NCBI GenBank assembly: GCA_017651625.1
Contig: JAGCCP010000020.1
Location: 1-47,983 of the forward strand
Direction of reading: 5' to 3'
Length of the DNA: 47,983 nucleotides
From: Candidatus Ruminimicrobiellum bubulum
Lineage (GTDB): Bacteria > Elusimicrobiota > Endomicrobiia > Endomicrobiales > Endomicrobiaceae
Under the pieces are notes generated by a model. That model made no database searches, was not told where the DNA came from, and worked only from the letters and a program-made list of their open reading frames with translations. Each line of letters starts with the position of its first letter. The first letter of the stretch is position 1. The position numbers and the translations under genes are program-made. Below, piece after piece: positions 7,726 through 16,219 of the stretch.

Positions 7726-7804
7726 ATACGAAAAAACCACAATAAAACAACCACCATTTAACAAAAATAATTGGTTTAAAATTATTGTTTGTCATATCAA
7801 AGAA

Positions 7805-7833
7805 ATTATAACCTATTTATGTTTATTTTTCAA
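7805..7833 (-). promoter_or_regulatory. Minus-strand sigma70-type promoter
   Basis: On the minus strand TTGAAA (7833-7828), 17-base spacer, TATAAT (7810-7805). It points toward the paralogous secreted-protein genes but is followed by a terminator hairpin. Confidence 0.6.
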
Positions 7834-7842
7834 TAATTTTTT

Positions 7843-7869
7843 CAAAATTTTGCCGGGAGCAAAATTTTG
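7843..7869. repeat. AT-rich hairpin
   Basis: CAAAATTTTGC / GCAAAATTTTG with the five-base loop CGGGA. It resembles the AATT-centred hairpins at 4738, 19155, 26421 and 31178. Confidence 0.7.
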
Positions 7870-7965
7870 TATTGTAGAAAACAATAAAAATTGATATTAT
7901 TTACAATATTAAAAAAGTGTAACTTTATTGCTGTATGTACAGTCTAATATAAATATAACTTACAG

Positions 7966-8025
7966 AGTTATAGGTTTAGCGGCAAAACACCAACGACAAA
8001 ACAATTAAAAAATAGCCGATAAATC
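7966..8025 (+). repeat. Partial copy of the TTATAGG/ACGGCAAAAC word array
   Basis: The words GAGTTATAGGTTTAGCGGCAA .. AACAATTAAAAAATAGCCGATA correspond to the 3' two thirds of the larger arrays at 26311-26418 and 29428-29535. Confidence 0.5.
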
Positions 8026-8045
8026 GGAATTGCGGAGTATTTTTT

Positions 8046-9308
8046 ATGAAAAAAATGTTGTATGTTTTGTTGGTATTTTGTTTTGCCGGTTCGGTAAATT
8101 GTTTATTTGCCGAAACTTTAACATGGCAAGATTGTATTGATATAGCAAATAAAAGTAACAGTACTCTTGTAATGGCAAAACAAGATTTAAAAATTGCCGA
8201 ATACGATTACAATGTTATATTGAACAAATATTATCCTTCTGTAAATTTCAGGTACGGTTTTACAAGAAGCGGTAACGGGCACACGGGAAACAATTGGAGT
8301 GCAAGTTTGAACGCTTCACAAACTATATACAATTTTCAGTCTAATGCTCAAATACACAGCCAAAAAGCCACAATAAACAGAACCGTTGCACAACTTACAA
8401 AATCTTCCGCAGATGTTTATTTTTCCATAAGGCAATCTTTTTTGCAAATGTGTTATGCTCAGGAAAATATTACTCTTTTGGAAAATATTTATAACATGAG
8501 AAAACAGTCTGCCGATATTGTAAGATTACAATATGAAGGCGGTAAAGAAAGTAAGGGTAATATGTTAAGAGCACAGGCACAAAAACAGTCCGCTTATGTA
8601 AATGTGTCTAATGCCAAAAGAGATTTGGCAGTTGCAAGAAGAACCCTTGCACAAAATTTAGGAACGGAACTGTCTTCGGTATGTATGGTGGATTACAAAC
8701 TGGAAGAAGTTGAAGATAACACAAGTATAGATGTAGATAATGCGGTGGCAAATTGCCCCGATGTAATACTTTCGTCATCGTCGGTTGAAATAACAAGATA
8801 CAGTATAGATTCTACAAAAGGAAATCTTTATCCGAATATTTCCGCATCTGCTTCTATAGGTGTTTCGGACGAAACTAACCCGATACCTCCGGCAGACAGC
8901 AAAAATTGGAGTGTGGGAGTAGCACTTAATTATCCTATACTTTCCGGCGGTATTACAAGTACATTAAATTCGGTAAAGGCCGCAAATACGGCTTTAGAAA
9001 AAGCTCAGGAAAGTTATAAACAAACTATTCTTTCCACAAAAACCAGTTTGGAAGAAGTTTTAGCAGATATAGAAAGAACAAAAGATAATATAGAAATTTA
9101 TAGAATGTTTTTGGAAGCATCCACTCAAAGACAAAAAGAAGCAACAATAAAATACAGAGCGGGAACTATGGAGTTCCAAACTTGGCAAGATATAGAACAG
9201 GAATATGTAAACAACCAAATGTCACATCTTTCCGCTTTATATAATTATAATTTAGCATTAGCTAAAAGAGATAAGCTTTTAGGAGATATGCACGGAGAAA
9301 TAAAATGA
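8046..9308 (+). CDS. tolC: TolC-family outer-membrane efflux protein
   Basis: 420 residues with a signal peptide (MKKMLYVLLVFCFAGSVNCLFA), then two outer-membrane-efflux-protein repeats. Each consists of long heptad helices with beta segments (first YPSVNFRYGFTRSG..., second YPNISASASIGVSDETNP...YPILSGG). The length matches TolC-like proteins (about 420-470). It would form the trimeric outer-membrane channel of the pump encoded downstream: its stop overlaps the adaptor start (ATGA at 9305), and macB follows 45 bases later. The start has GGAG about eight bases upstream. The substrate cannot be read from the sequence. The symbol denotes the family rather than proven orthology. Confidence 0.88.
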   Translation: MKKMLYVLLVFCFAGSVNCLFAETLTWQDCIDIANKSNSTLVMAKQDLKIAEYDYNVILNKYYPSVNFRYGFTRSGNGHTGNNWSASLNASQTIYNFQSNAQIHSQKATINRTVAQLTKSSADVYFSIRQSFLQMCYAQENITLLENIYNMRKQSADIVRLQYEGGKESKGNMLRAQAQKQSAYVNVSNAKRDLAVARRTLAQNLGTELSSVCMVDYKLEEVEDNTSIDVDNAVANCPDVILSSSSVEITRYSIDSTKGNLYPNISASASIGVSDETNPIPPADSKNWSVGVALNYPILSGGITSTLNSVKAANTALEKAQESYKQTILSTKTSLEEVLADIERTKDNIEIYRMFLEASTQRQKEATIKYRAGTMEFQTWQDIEQEYVNNQMSHLSALYNYNLALAKRDKLLGDMHGEIK

Positions 9309-10315
9309 AAAAAGTATTGATAATTTTCGGAATCCTTCTTATATTGGGAATAATAATAACTTACCAGCTTAAAGGGAAAAAAGAAAAAGTTGCGGTTGTA
9401 AGTTATGTGCCTCTTGTAGTATCAACGGCGGATGTAAAAGAAGTTATTGATACCACCGGTGAAGTTTCCGCTTTAAACAGAGTGGAAATAAAACCGTCCG
9501 TTTCAGGCAGAGTAGACAGACTTTTGGTAAGTGAAGGCGATACGGTAAGAAAAGGGCAAGTGTTGGCATATTTAAGTTCTTCCGACAGAGTTGCAATACT
9601 TGATGCGGTTAGAGCAAATCCCGACGAGAATATAAAAGATTGGGAAAACACATATAAAGCAACACCGGTAATTTCACCGATGAACGGTAAAATAATTTTA
9701 AGAAATGTTGTTGAAGGTCAAACTATTTCCACAAACGACATTTTGTATGCGTTGGCAGACGAGCTGATAGTTTTGGCAAGTGTTGATGAAGCGGATATCG
9801 GCAAAATAAGAAACGGACAAAGAGCGGAAATAACGCTTGATGCTTACAAAGATGTTACAATCAACGGTAAAGTTTTCCAAATTTTGGAAGAAGGTAAAAA
9901 TGTAAGTAATGTTATTACATATTATGTAAAAATAAGACCTGAAAAAACTCCGGAATTTTTTAAATCGTTAATGACCGCAAATATTGATATTATCGTAAAA
10001 GAACAAAAAGATGCCGTTGTTATTCCGTGGGACAGTTTCCAGGAAGATGAACAAGGCAACACTTTTGTTTTGGTCGGTGATAACATGCAACAGACAAAAC
10101 ATAAAATAACGACCGGTATTTTCGACGGAGATCTTGTTGAGGTAACTTCCGGACTTTCCAAAGATGACACAATTTTAATAAGACAAGACAACTACCACAT
10201 TTCCACAACCAAAGAAACGACCAAAGGATTTTTGTCTATGGGACCGGGAAAAAGAAAAACAAGTAAAGAAATTTTGAATAACCAGGGCGGCGGCGGAGCA
10301 CCTAAAAAATCGTAG
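9305..10315 (+). CDS. macA: Periplasmic adaptor of MacA/HlyD type with a very short hairpin
   Basis: 336 residues with one N-terminal membrane segment (about 4-22). The first lipoyl half is VSGRVDRLLVSEGDTVRKGQVLAYL and the second is TPVISPMNGKIILRNVVEGQTI. A beta-barrel (VLASVDEADIGKIRNGQRAEITLDAY) and a membrane-proximal domain (VVIPWDSFQEDEQGNTFVLVG) follow. The segment joining the lipoyl halves is only about 30 residues, whereas MacA-type adaptors usually carry a coiled-coil hairpin of roughly 70-100 residues that contacts TolC. It overlaps tolC by four bases and precedes macB, so it should link the two. The C-terminus is a G/K-rich tail. The family call is firm; how it spans the periplasm is unclear. 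Confidence 0.87.
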   Translation: MKKVLIIFGILLILGIIITYQLKGKKEKVAVVSYVPLVVSTADVKEVIDTTGEVSALNRVEIKPSVSGRVDRLLVSEGDTVRKGQVLAYLSSSDRVAILDAVRANPDENIKDWENTYKATPVISPMNGKIILRNVVEGQTISTNDILYALADELIVLASVDEADIGKIRNGQRAEITLDAYKDVTINGKVFQILEEGKNVSNVITYYVKIRPEKTPEFFKSLMTANIDIIVKEQKDAVVIPWDSFQEDEQGNTFVLVGDNMQQTKHKITTGIFDGDLVEVTSGLSKDDTILIRQDNYHISTTKETTKGFLSMGPGKRKTSKEILNNQGGGGAPKKS

Positions 10316-10360
10316 AACGGCAATGTATAATGTCGGTAAAAATTACGGAGTAATTTTTTA

Positions 10361-12319
10361 ATGGAAAAACATGTACCGTTATTACAAATAAAAAATATTA
10401 CGAAAGTTTATACTGTCGGTGATAACAGACTTGATATTTTGAAAGGTATAAATTTGACCGTGGAAGAAGGCGAATTTGTTGCCATTATGGGGCCTTCCGG
10501 TTCGGGAAAGTCCACCCTTATGCATATATTGGGTTTATTAGACAGACCTACCGATGGAGTATACGAAATTTACGGTGAAAATGTTTTAAAGTTTAACGAT
10601 AATCAAACAGCATTTTTAAGATCGAAAATTATAGGTTTTGTGTTCCAACAGTATAATTTGTTAAACAAAATGACCGCCGCAGACAATGTTGCTTTACCTA
10701 TGGTTTATTCCGGCGGTAAAAACAGAAAAGAAAAAGCGGAAAAACATCTTGCGGAAGTGGATTTAAGTGACAGAACGGAACATAAACCTACACAGCTTTC
10801 CGGAGGACAACAACAAAGAGTAGCAATAGCAAGAGCATTGGTGAACGATCCCAAAATAATTTTTGCCGATGAACCTACCGGAAACTTATCTTCAAAACAG
10901 TCCAACGAAATAATGCAGATATTAACCGATTTAAACAAAAAAGGTATCAGCATTATTTTGGTTACTCACGAACCCGACATTGCAAAGTGGGCAGACAGAC
11001 TTATAATGATTAAAGACGGGCAGGTATTGTCCGACACAATTCAAAAGAAAAAAGAAAGAAAAAAAGACACGGAACCGTTAAAAATAAAAAAAGAAAGTTC
11101 TCATTTAAGTGTAGCCGAATTTGCGGAAAACTTTTTTTCTGCAATAAGGGCAATTATTTCCAACAAAACAAGATCAATGTTAACAATGCTTGGTATCATC
11201 ATAGGTGTTGCTTCGATTATATCCATGTTGGCTTTGGGCAGCGGAGCACAGAAAGCGCTTGAACAACAAATAACATCTATGGGAACCAATTTATTATATT
11301 TAATGCCCGGACGAATTTCGTTGGGCGGAGTTTCCGGTACTGTCGCAAGGAGAATTTATTTGAAAGATGTTGAGGCGCTTGCGGAAAATACCGAACTTAT
11401 AAAAAATATAGATCCTAATGTGAGCGGTTCGGTACAAGTTGTTTACGGTAACAAAAATTCAAATACGTCCATTACGGGTGCTACGCCAATTTACCAATAT
11501 TTGCAAAATTCAGTTCCGCAATACGGCAGATTTTTTACAAAATCCGAAAACGAAAATTTGGCTAAAGTTTGTGTTATAGGAACAACGGTGGTGAAAAATC
11601 TTTTCGGAAACGAAAATCCGGTAGGTAAATATATTAAAATTAACAGAAAACAATTCAGGGTTATAGGAATATTGCCGGTAAAAGGTGCTCAAGGTTACAG
11701 AGACGGTGACGATATGGTAATAGTTCCGTTAAATACCGCAATGAAAAGATTGTTGGGTACAAATTATGTATCTTCCGTTGCGGTTGAAGTTCAAGACGGT
11801 AAGATGAGTGAAACGGAAACTTATTTATTAAAAACAATGCTTGAAAGAAACAAACTTACGCCCGAACAGGCGGATGCTTTCAGAATAAGAAATATGTCGG
11901 ACATGATACAAATGCTTACATCCACAACACAAACAATGACAATGCTTTTGGGTGCCGTTGCCGGTATATCGTTGATAGTCGGCGGTATAGGTATTATGAA
12001 CATAATGCTTGTAAGTGTAAGCGAAAGAACAAGAGAAATAGGTTTAAGAAAAGCAATAGGAGCAACAAAAATAGCAGTTCTTTTACAGTTTTTGATAGAG
12101 TCGTCCGTCTTATCGTTACTGGGCGGAATATTAGGTGTAAGTTTAGGTGTCGCCGTGTCTGTCATTGTTTCTAAAGTTGCAGGTTGGGCAACATTTATAT
12201 CTTCTTTTTCGGTTATGTTGTCCGTAGGTTTTTCCGCACTTGTCGGTATAGTCTTCGGCTTGTGGCCTGCAAAGAAAGCGTCGGAATTATCGCCGATCGA
12301 AGCTCTAAGACACGATTAG
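10361..12319 (+). CDS. macB: MacB-type ABC transporter (ATPase fused to FtsX-like permease)
   Basis: 652 residues, the normal MacB size. The ATPase domain (about 1-235) has Walker A GPSGSGKST, Q-loop FVFQQYNLL, signature LSGGQQQRVAIARAL, Walker B IIFADEPTG and switch histidine VTHEP. A charged linker (about 235-255) leads to TM1 (MLGIIIGVASIISMLALG), a periplasmic MacB_PCD domain and three C-terminal membrane helices, ending in a WPAKKASELSPIEALRHD motif. MacB acts as a mechanotransmitter that drives export of peptides, toxins, lipoproteins or drugs from the periplasm through TolC. It is third in the tolC-macA-macB operon. A structured element begins at its stop codon. Confidence 0.93.
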   Translation: MEKHVPLLQIKNITKVYTVGDNRLDILKGINLTVEEGEFVAIMGPSGSGKSTLMHILGLLDRPTDGVYEIYGENVLKFNDNQTAFLRSKIIGFVFQQYNLLNKMTAADNVALPMVYSGGKNRKEKAEKHLAEVDLSDRTEHKPTQLSGGQQQRVAIARALVNDPKIIFADEPTGNLSSKQSNEIMQILTDLNKKGISIILVTHEPDIAKWADRLIMIKDGQVLSDTIQKKKERKKDTEPLKIKKESSHLSVAEFAENFFSAIRAIISNKTRSMLTMLGIIIGVASIISMLALGSGAQKALEQQITSMGTNLLYLMPGRISLGGVSGTVARRIYLKDVEALAENTELIKNIDPNVSGSVQVVYGNKNSNTSITGATPIYQYLQNSVPQYGRFFTKSENENLAKVCVIGTTVVKNLFGNENPVGKYIKINRKQFRVIGILPVKGAQGYRDGDDMVIVPLNTAMKRLLGTNYVSSVAVEVQDGKMSETETYLLKTMLERNKLTPEQADAFRIRNMSDMIQMLTSTTQTMTMLLGAVAGISLIVGGIGIMNIMLVSVSERTREIGLRKAIGATKIAVLLQFLIESSVLSLLGGILGVSLGVAVSVIVSKVAGWATFISSFSVMLSVGFSALVGIVFGLWPAKKASELSPIEALRHD

Positions 12320-12431
12320 CGGCTTATCTTTTGAGTTTATGCATCGTTATGCCTCAGCTCATTTACCTTTTAGTGTAAACTTCGCTATCTAAACTCAAAA
12401 TATTGCATCGAATGTTGGCGGCTTGTCTTTT
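12319..12431. repeat. Small element flanked by direct repeats with an internal inverted repeat
   Basis: GCGGCTTATCTTTT (12319-12332) and GCGGCTTGTCTTTT (12418-12431) are direct repeats 99 bases apart. Inside, TTTTGAGTTTA (12329-12339) pairs exactly with TAAACTCAAAA (12390-12400) around a 50-base loop, and TGCATCG occurs twice. The left repeat begins on the last base of the macB stop codon. No ORF is evident. Confidence 0.6.
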
Positions 12432-12477
12432 ATATGTCATTATGTAACTTTATTGGTTTATATGTAGTCTTAATTAT

Positions 12478-12508
12478 GCATTGTACATTGTAAATTATAA
12501 ATTGTAAG
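12478..12508 (+). repeat. ATTGTACATTGTAAATT word array
   Basis: The word run ATTGTACATTGTAAATT plus ATAAATTG recurs in reverse orientation at 38531-38563, where seven bases (GTGAATT) are inserted between the two blocks. Confidence 0.6.
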
Positions 12509-12521
12509 TAAGGGGGATAGT

Positions 12522-13061
12522 ATGAAAAAGTTTTTAAGTTTGGCATTGGCATTGTTTGTAACAAGTTCGTTGTATGCGGTACCGCCGCAGGAAAAAGGTG
12601 ATGCACCCGGCCATATGTTCGGCCATCATCAAAAATTCGAACAAAATTTGGAAAAAATTGCTAAAGAGTTAAACATCACCGATGAACAAAAAGCACAAAT
12701 GAACGAAATGATGAAAGTTGATATGGAAAGAAAAGGCGAATTGAGAAAACAAGTAAAAGAAAAAATGGATGCCGTTACCGATGAATTAATGAAAGAAAAT
12801 GTTGATATGAACGCAATAAATGCAATTGCAGCCGACATTCAACAGTTAAGTGCCGAAATTTCAAGAATAAATGTTGAAAGTAAAGTTAAAGTAAGAAGTA
12901 TTCTTTCTTATGAACAGTACACAAAGATGGAACAAAGCAGAAAAGAAATGATGGAAAAATTCAACAAAGAATTTAAAGATGAAGCAAAAAAAGCTTTTGC
13001 AGATAAAGCAAAAGATAAAAAAGATAAACAGGATAAGAAAGATAAAAAAGCAAAAAAATAA
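12522..13061 (+). CDS. Spy/CpxP-like periplasmic helical protein
   Basis: 179 residues with a signal peptide ending near LYAVPPQ. The mature part is entirely helical and highly charged. It carries LTxxQ-like motifs (LNITDEQKAQM near residue 50 and ILSYEQYTKM near 130) and His/Met-containing HMFGHHQ near the N-terminus. The last ~30 residues are almost only Lys, Asp, Ala and Gln. Spy and CpxP are periplasmic chaperone or stress-sensor proteins; proteins of this class are often encoded beside efflux pumps and metal or envelope-stress systems. Here the gene follows tolC-macA-macB after 200 bases and ends in a strong terminator. The start follows AGGGGG. The C-terminal half resembles the protein at 35568-36257. 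Confidence 0.65.
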   Translation: MKKFLSLALALFVTSSLYAVPPQEKGDAPGHMFGHHQKFEQNLEKIAKELNITDEQKAQMNEMMKVDMERKGELRKQVKEKMDAVTDELMKENVDMNAINAIAADIQQLSAEISRINVESKVKVRSILSYEQYTKMEQSRKEMMEKFNKEFKDEAKKAFADKAKDKKDKQDKKDKKAKK

Positions 13062-13071
13062 TTTACAAAAC

Positions 13072-13109
13072 AAAAAAGGCAGAGAGAAAAAACTCTCTGC
13101 CTTTTTTTT
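13072..13109. terminator. Bidirectional intrinsic terminator
   Basis: AAAAAAGGCAGAGAG / CTCTCTGCCTTTTTT, a 15-bp perfect stem with A and T tracts on both sides. It lies between the convergent Spy-like gene (plus) and patatin gene (minus) and can serve both. Confidence 0.9.
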
Positions 13110-13123
13110 ATGTATAAAAATTT

Positions 13124-14065
13124 TTAAAACAGTGCCGCTTTTAAATTTTTGTCGTTATGGTTAAATATTTTTTTGATAAATCTTTTACATTTTGCGGTTG
13201 CGGTATTATACTTTTTCAGTTTGTTTTTGATTTCTTGTATTTTTGTTTCGGCCGCTTTTCTGCCTTCGTTTACCATCAAATTAAATTTGTTAAATTCGGA
13301 CCAGGATATTTGTTTTATGTTGGGTTCTATTATAACGTCCGCATTTTTTATAAGTATTTCATAAAATAAATGACTTGCTATAAAGTTGCATCTGTTCATT
13401 ATATCTTTTGCGTTTGCAGGTAATGTCTCCAAAGTTTTAAGTTTACTTTTTACATCGGATGCCAAAACAAAGTCCGCTCCGAACATTTTTGCCACCGTTA
13501 CAGGTGTAACATTAACGTGTGCCCCGTCGGTGTACCAAACATTGTCTATATTTACCGGGGGAAAAACGCCCGGAATCGATGCCGATGCCAAAACGATTTT
13601 TCTTAAAGGACCTTTGGTAAATATTTTTTCTTTACCGTTGGTAATGTCGGTTGCCACACAGGCAAACGGAATATTTGTGTCGGATATATCTATATCCGGA
13701 ATAACGGTATCAACCAAATCTTCCAAAATGGAGTGAGATAAAAACGAGCTGCCGCCTTCCTGTGAACCGTACTTAACGAATTCTCTGGCTTTCCTAATTA
13801 AACTTCTTGCGGAAGTTACCTGATTTTCGTCCTGCATTTTTTGCATGTTCATTTTGGAAAACAGTTTATTGAAAAAATAATCTTTTAAAGTTCTTTCTAT
13901 AGTTTCGGGCTTTTCTCCTACGGCATATAAGCAACCGATAATGGAACCCATGGACGTTCCGGTAATATAATCGAACTTAATATTGTTTGCTTCCAAAACT
14001 TTTAGTACACCGATATGTGCTAAAGCTCTTGCTCCGCCGCCGCCCAACGCTATTGCCGTTTTCAT
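13124..14065 (-). CDS. Patatin-like phospholipase (RssA/YchK type)
   Basis: 313 residues. The oxyanion loop GGGGARA is at residues 8-14. The nucleophile elbow G-T-S38-M-G sits at the end of the first core strand, and the DGA motif of the catalytic dyad (WYTDGAHVNVTP) is near residue 175. These are the three hallmarks of bacterial patatins, which hydrolyse acyl esters of phospholipids. No signal peptide is seen, so it is probably cytoplasmic or peripheral. It is last in the htpX-rlmN-patatin run (16 bases after rlmN) and ends at the shared terminator. The natural substrate is unknown. Confidence 0.9.
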   Translation of the reverse strand: MKTAIALGGGGARALAHIGVLKVLEANNIKFDYITGTSMGSIIGCLYAVGEKPETIERTLKDYFFNKLFSKMNMQKMQDENQVTSARSLIRKAREFVKYGSQEGGSSFLSHSILEDLVDTVIPDIDISDTNIPFACVATDITNGKEKIFTKGPLRKIVLASASIPGVFPPVNIDNVWYTDGAHVNVTPVTVAKMFGADFVLASDVKSKLKTLETLPANAKDIMNRCNFIASHLFYEILIKNADVIIEPNIKQISWSEFNKFNLMVNEGRKAAETKIQEIKNKLKKYNTATAKCKRFIKKIFNHNDKNLKAALF

Positions 14066-14081
14066 TACGTTTGTCCTCTTT

Positions 14082-15128
14082 TTATTTCTTACCTAATTGA
14101 CCGCATGCCGCACCGATATCCAACCCTTTAGGTTCTCTGATGTTTACTGTTATACCGTTCAATTTTAATATTTTTTTGAAATTTAGTATAGATACTTGTA
14201 ACGGCGTTTTGTAATCGAAACTGTTTGTTTCGTTGTAAGGAATTAAGTTTACCTGCACACTCGGATTTACAAGACCGTTTGTTTTCATAAGTCTTGCAAG
14301 TCTGTGTGCATCCGTTGACGTATCGTTAAAATCTTTCAATAAAATATATTCTATTGTAACTCTTGAACTTGTTTTTTTCAAATAGTATTTGCAGACGTTT
14401 AAAAGGTCGGCTATTGTTGTGCCGAAATTGTTGGGAATTATTTTTGTTCTTTGTTTGTCATCGGTTGCGTGCAGTGAAAGTGCAAATCTTACACCGTACA
14501 TTTCGTTAGCAAGATTTTTTATTGCGGGAATTATTCCCATAGAAGAAACGGTAATGTGACGTTTACCGATATTCATTTCTTTTTTTGATATAAGAGTTTT
14601 TATTACCGATGTTAAGTTCTTATAATTCAGCATAGGTTCACCCATACCCATAAACAAAACACCGGCCACTCTTTCTTTTATATCGTTTTCTATATGTAAG
14701 ATTTCTTCTAAAATTTCGCCTCTGGATAAATTTCTTACAAACTTTGTTTTGCCGGACAAACAAAATTTGCACGAAACAGGACACCCTACTTGGGTGGAAA
14801 TGCAAACGGTTTTTTTGTTGTCTGCCGGTAAACATACCGCATAAATATATTTGTTATCGTAAGTTCTGAATGTGTAACGGACGGTTCCGTCCAATATGGA
14901 TTCATCTTTAATTACGTTTGTAAAACTTCTTAACGTAAAAGAAGATTCGAGGTTTCCTCTGATATCTTTAGATATGTTTGTAAATCCTTCGAAATCTAAA
15001 ACTTTTTTTGAATATATCCACTGAATTATTTGGTCTGTTCTGTAATTTTCGCTAACGATAGGTTTTAAAACAGAATATAACTGTTTGGGTTCCATATCGA
15101 GTAAGAATTGTTTTTTTTGTTTAACCAT
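14082..15128 (-). CDS. rlmN: Dual-specificity 23S rRNA/tRNA adenine-C2 methyltransferase RlmN
   Basis: 348 residues, the usual length. The radical-SAM motif CxxxCxxC appears as C-PVS-C-KF-C around residue 115. GMGEPMLN follows, along with the late conserved cysteine in GAACGQLGKK that forms the methyl-adduct with partner Cys. The N-terminal region (YRTDQIIQWIYSKKVLDFEGFTNISK) is the RNA-binding part. It methylates A2503 of 23S rRNA and A37 of some tRNAs. Its ATG overlaps the htpX stop by one base (TAATG), implying coupled translation. Confidence 0.96.
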   Translation of the reverse strand: MVKQKKQFLLDMEPKQLYSVLKPIVSENYRTDQIIQWIYSKKVLDFEGFTNISKDIRGNLESSFTLRSFTNVIKDESILDGTVRYTFRTYDNKYIYAVCLPADNKKTVCISTQVGCPVSCKFCLSGKTKFVRNLSRGEILEEILHIENDIKERVAGVLFMGMGEPMLNYKNLTSVIKTLISKKEMNIGKRHITVSSMGIIPAIKNLANEMYGVRFALSLHATDDKQRTKIIPNNFGTTIADLLNVCKYYLKKTSSRVTIEYILLKDFNDTSTDAHRLARLMKTNGLVNPSVQVNLIPYNETNSFDYKTPLQVSILNFKKILKLNGITVNIREPKGLDIGAACGQLGKK

Positions 15129-16006
15129 TAATATATCACCTTCGGAGTTGAGCCTTTACCGCTATTAAAAACACCTGCCATTTCTTTAAGCTTTTTTATT
15201 CTTTCATCTATAGGAGGATGAGTAGAAAACAAACTTTGTATATCTTTACCTTTTAACGGGTTTACTATAAACATGTGTGCCGTATTTTCGGACACATTGT
15301 TTTGTTGTCTTGAGTTACCGTAAGCCAACTTTTCCAATGCGGAAGCAAGTGCCAAAGGATCACCTGAAATTTTTGCACCGTCCGCATCTGCAATATATTC
15401 TCTTGATCTTGAAATTGCCATTTGTATAAGACTTGCGGCAATCGGAGCAAGAATCATCAATAGTAATGCTATCACCAAATTCGAGTTGTTTTTGCTGTTT
15501 CTTCCTCTGCTTAACACAAGACCGAATCTTACAAGATACATAATTGCACCCGATAAAGTTGCCGCTATACAACTTATTAAAATATCTCTGTTTTTTACGT
15601 GAGCAAGTTCGTGGGCCAAAACTCCTCTTAATTCTCTGTCATCTAAAAGTCTTAAAATTCCTTCTGTAACGGCAACGGCTGCATGTTGCGGGTTTCTTCC
15701 CGTAGCAAAAGCATTCGGCATATTTGTGTTTATTTTGTAAATTTTCGGAACCGGAATTTTTGCCTGCATGGCAAGTTCCGTTACTATGCTGTGAAGTCTG
15801 GGATCTTGTTCCTGTGATACCGGTTTTGCTTTATATGAAGCAAGTACAATAGAATCGGAAAAGAAGTAAGATATAAAATTCATTACTATTGCTAAAATCA
15901 ATGCGATTTGCATACCTTGAACTCCTCCGAGAAGTTCACCGATAAACAAAAAGAAAAGTGTCATAAGTAACAAAAGAAAAAATGTTTTAAACGAGTTCAT
16001 ATTCAT
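15128..16006 (-). CDS. htpX: Membrane zinc metalloprotease HtpX
   Basis: 292 residues. N-terminal membrane helices (about 8-27 and 30-55) are followed by the M48 zinc motif HELAHVKNRD (HExxH) near residue 135. Two more helices (ISCIAATLSGAIMYLV and LVIALLLMILAPIAASLIQM) follow, then the third zinc-ligand region SREYIADADGA, and a C-terminal THPPIDERIKKL signature. HtpX degrades damaged inner-membrane proteins during envelope stress. It is first in the minus-strand operon with rlmN and the patatin. A weak promoter is visible at 16045-16072. Confidence 0.95.
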   Translation of the reverse strand: MNMNSFKTFFLLLLMTLFFLFIGELLGGVQGMQIALILAIVMNFISYFFSDSIVLASYKAKPVSQEQDPRLHSIVTELAMQAKIPVPKIYKINTNMPNAFATGRNPQHAAVAVTEGILRLLDDRELRGVLAHELAHVKNRDILISCIAATLSGAIMYLVRFGLVLSRGRNSKNNSNLVIALLLMILAPIAASLIQMAISRSREYIADADGAKISGDPLALASALEKLAYGNSRQQNNVSENTAHMFIVNPLKGKDIQSLFSTHPPIDERIKKLKEMAGVFNSGKGSTPKVIY

Positions 16007-16044
16007 TATATATATGTTACCTCTTTTGACAAAATGCTTTTAAT

Positions 16045-16072
16045 ATTATACTAATTTTGTATATTTACACAA
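16045..16072 (-). promoter_or_regulatory. Possible promoter of the htpX operon
   Basis: On the minus strand TTGTGT (16072-16067), 16-base spacer, TATAAT (16050-16045), about 40 bases before the htpX ATG. The -35 box is poor. Confidence 0.35.
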
Positions 16073-16219
16073 AATTTAATACAATATAAAACTATTAAAA
16101 AGAGTTTTTTTTTAATATAATAAAGCAAGTTTATTTTTTATTGAAAAAAAATTAAGTGAAACAATATTGAAGCAGCAGTAGTCTAAATTTTGTAGTTCGG
16201 TAAAAAAGGAGTAGTTAAA

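Larger units (their letters stand above)
7552..8045. other. Intergenic region between divergent units (494 bases)
   Basis: No gene is seen. It holds three G-rich ribosome-like sites upstream of the minus gene (GGAGG words near 7560, 7635 and 7658), a minus-strand terminator hairpin (7694-7725), a minus-strand promoter (7805-7833), an AT-rich hairpin (7843-7869) and a partial copy of a word array (about 7966-8025). A small dyad, CCGATAAATCGG, lies just before the tolC-like gene. Confidence 0.6.

Noticed and set aside
12319-12431. Integron attC site
   Set aside because: The long stem lacks the R/L core boxes of attC and there is no integrase or cassette array nearby.
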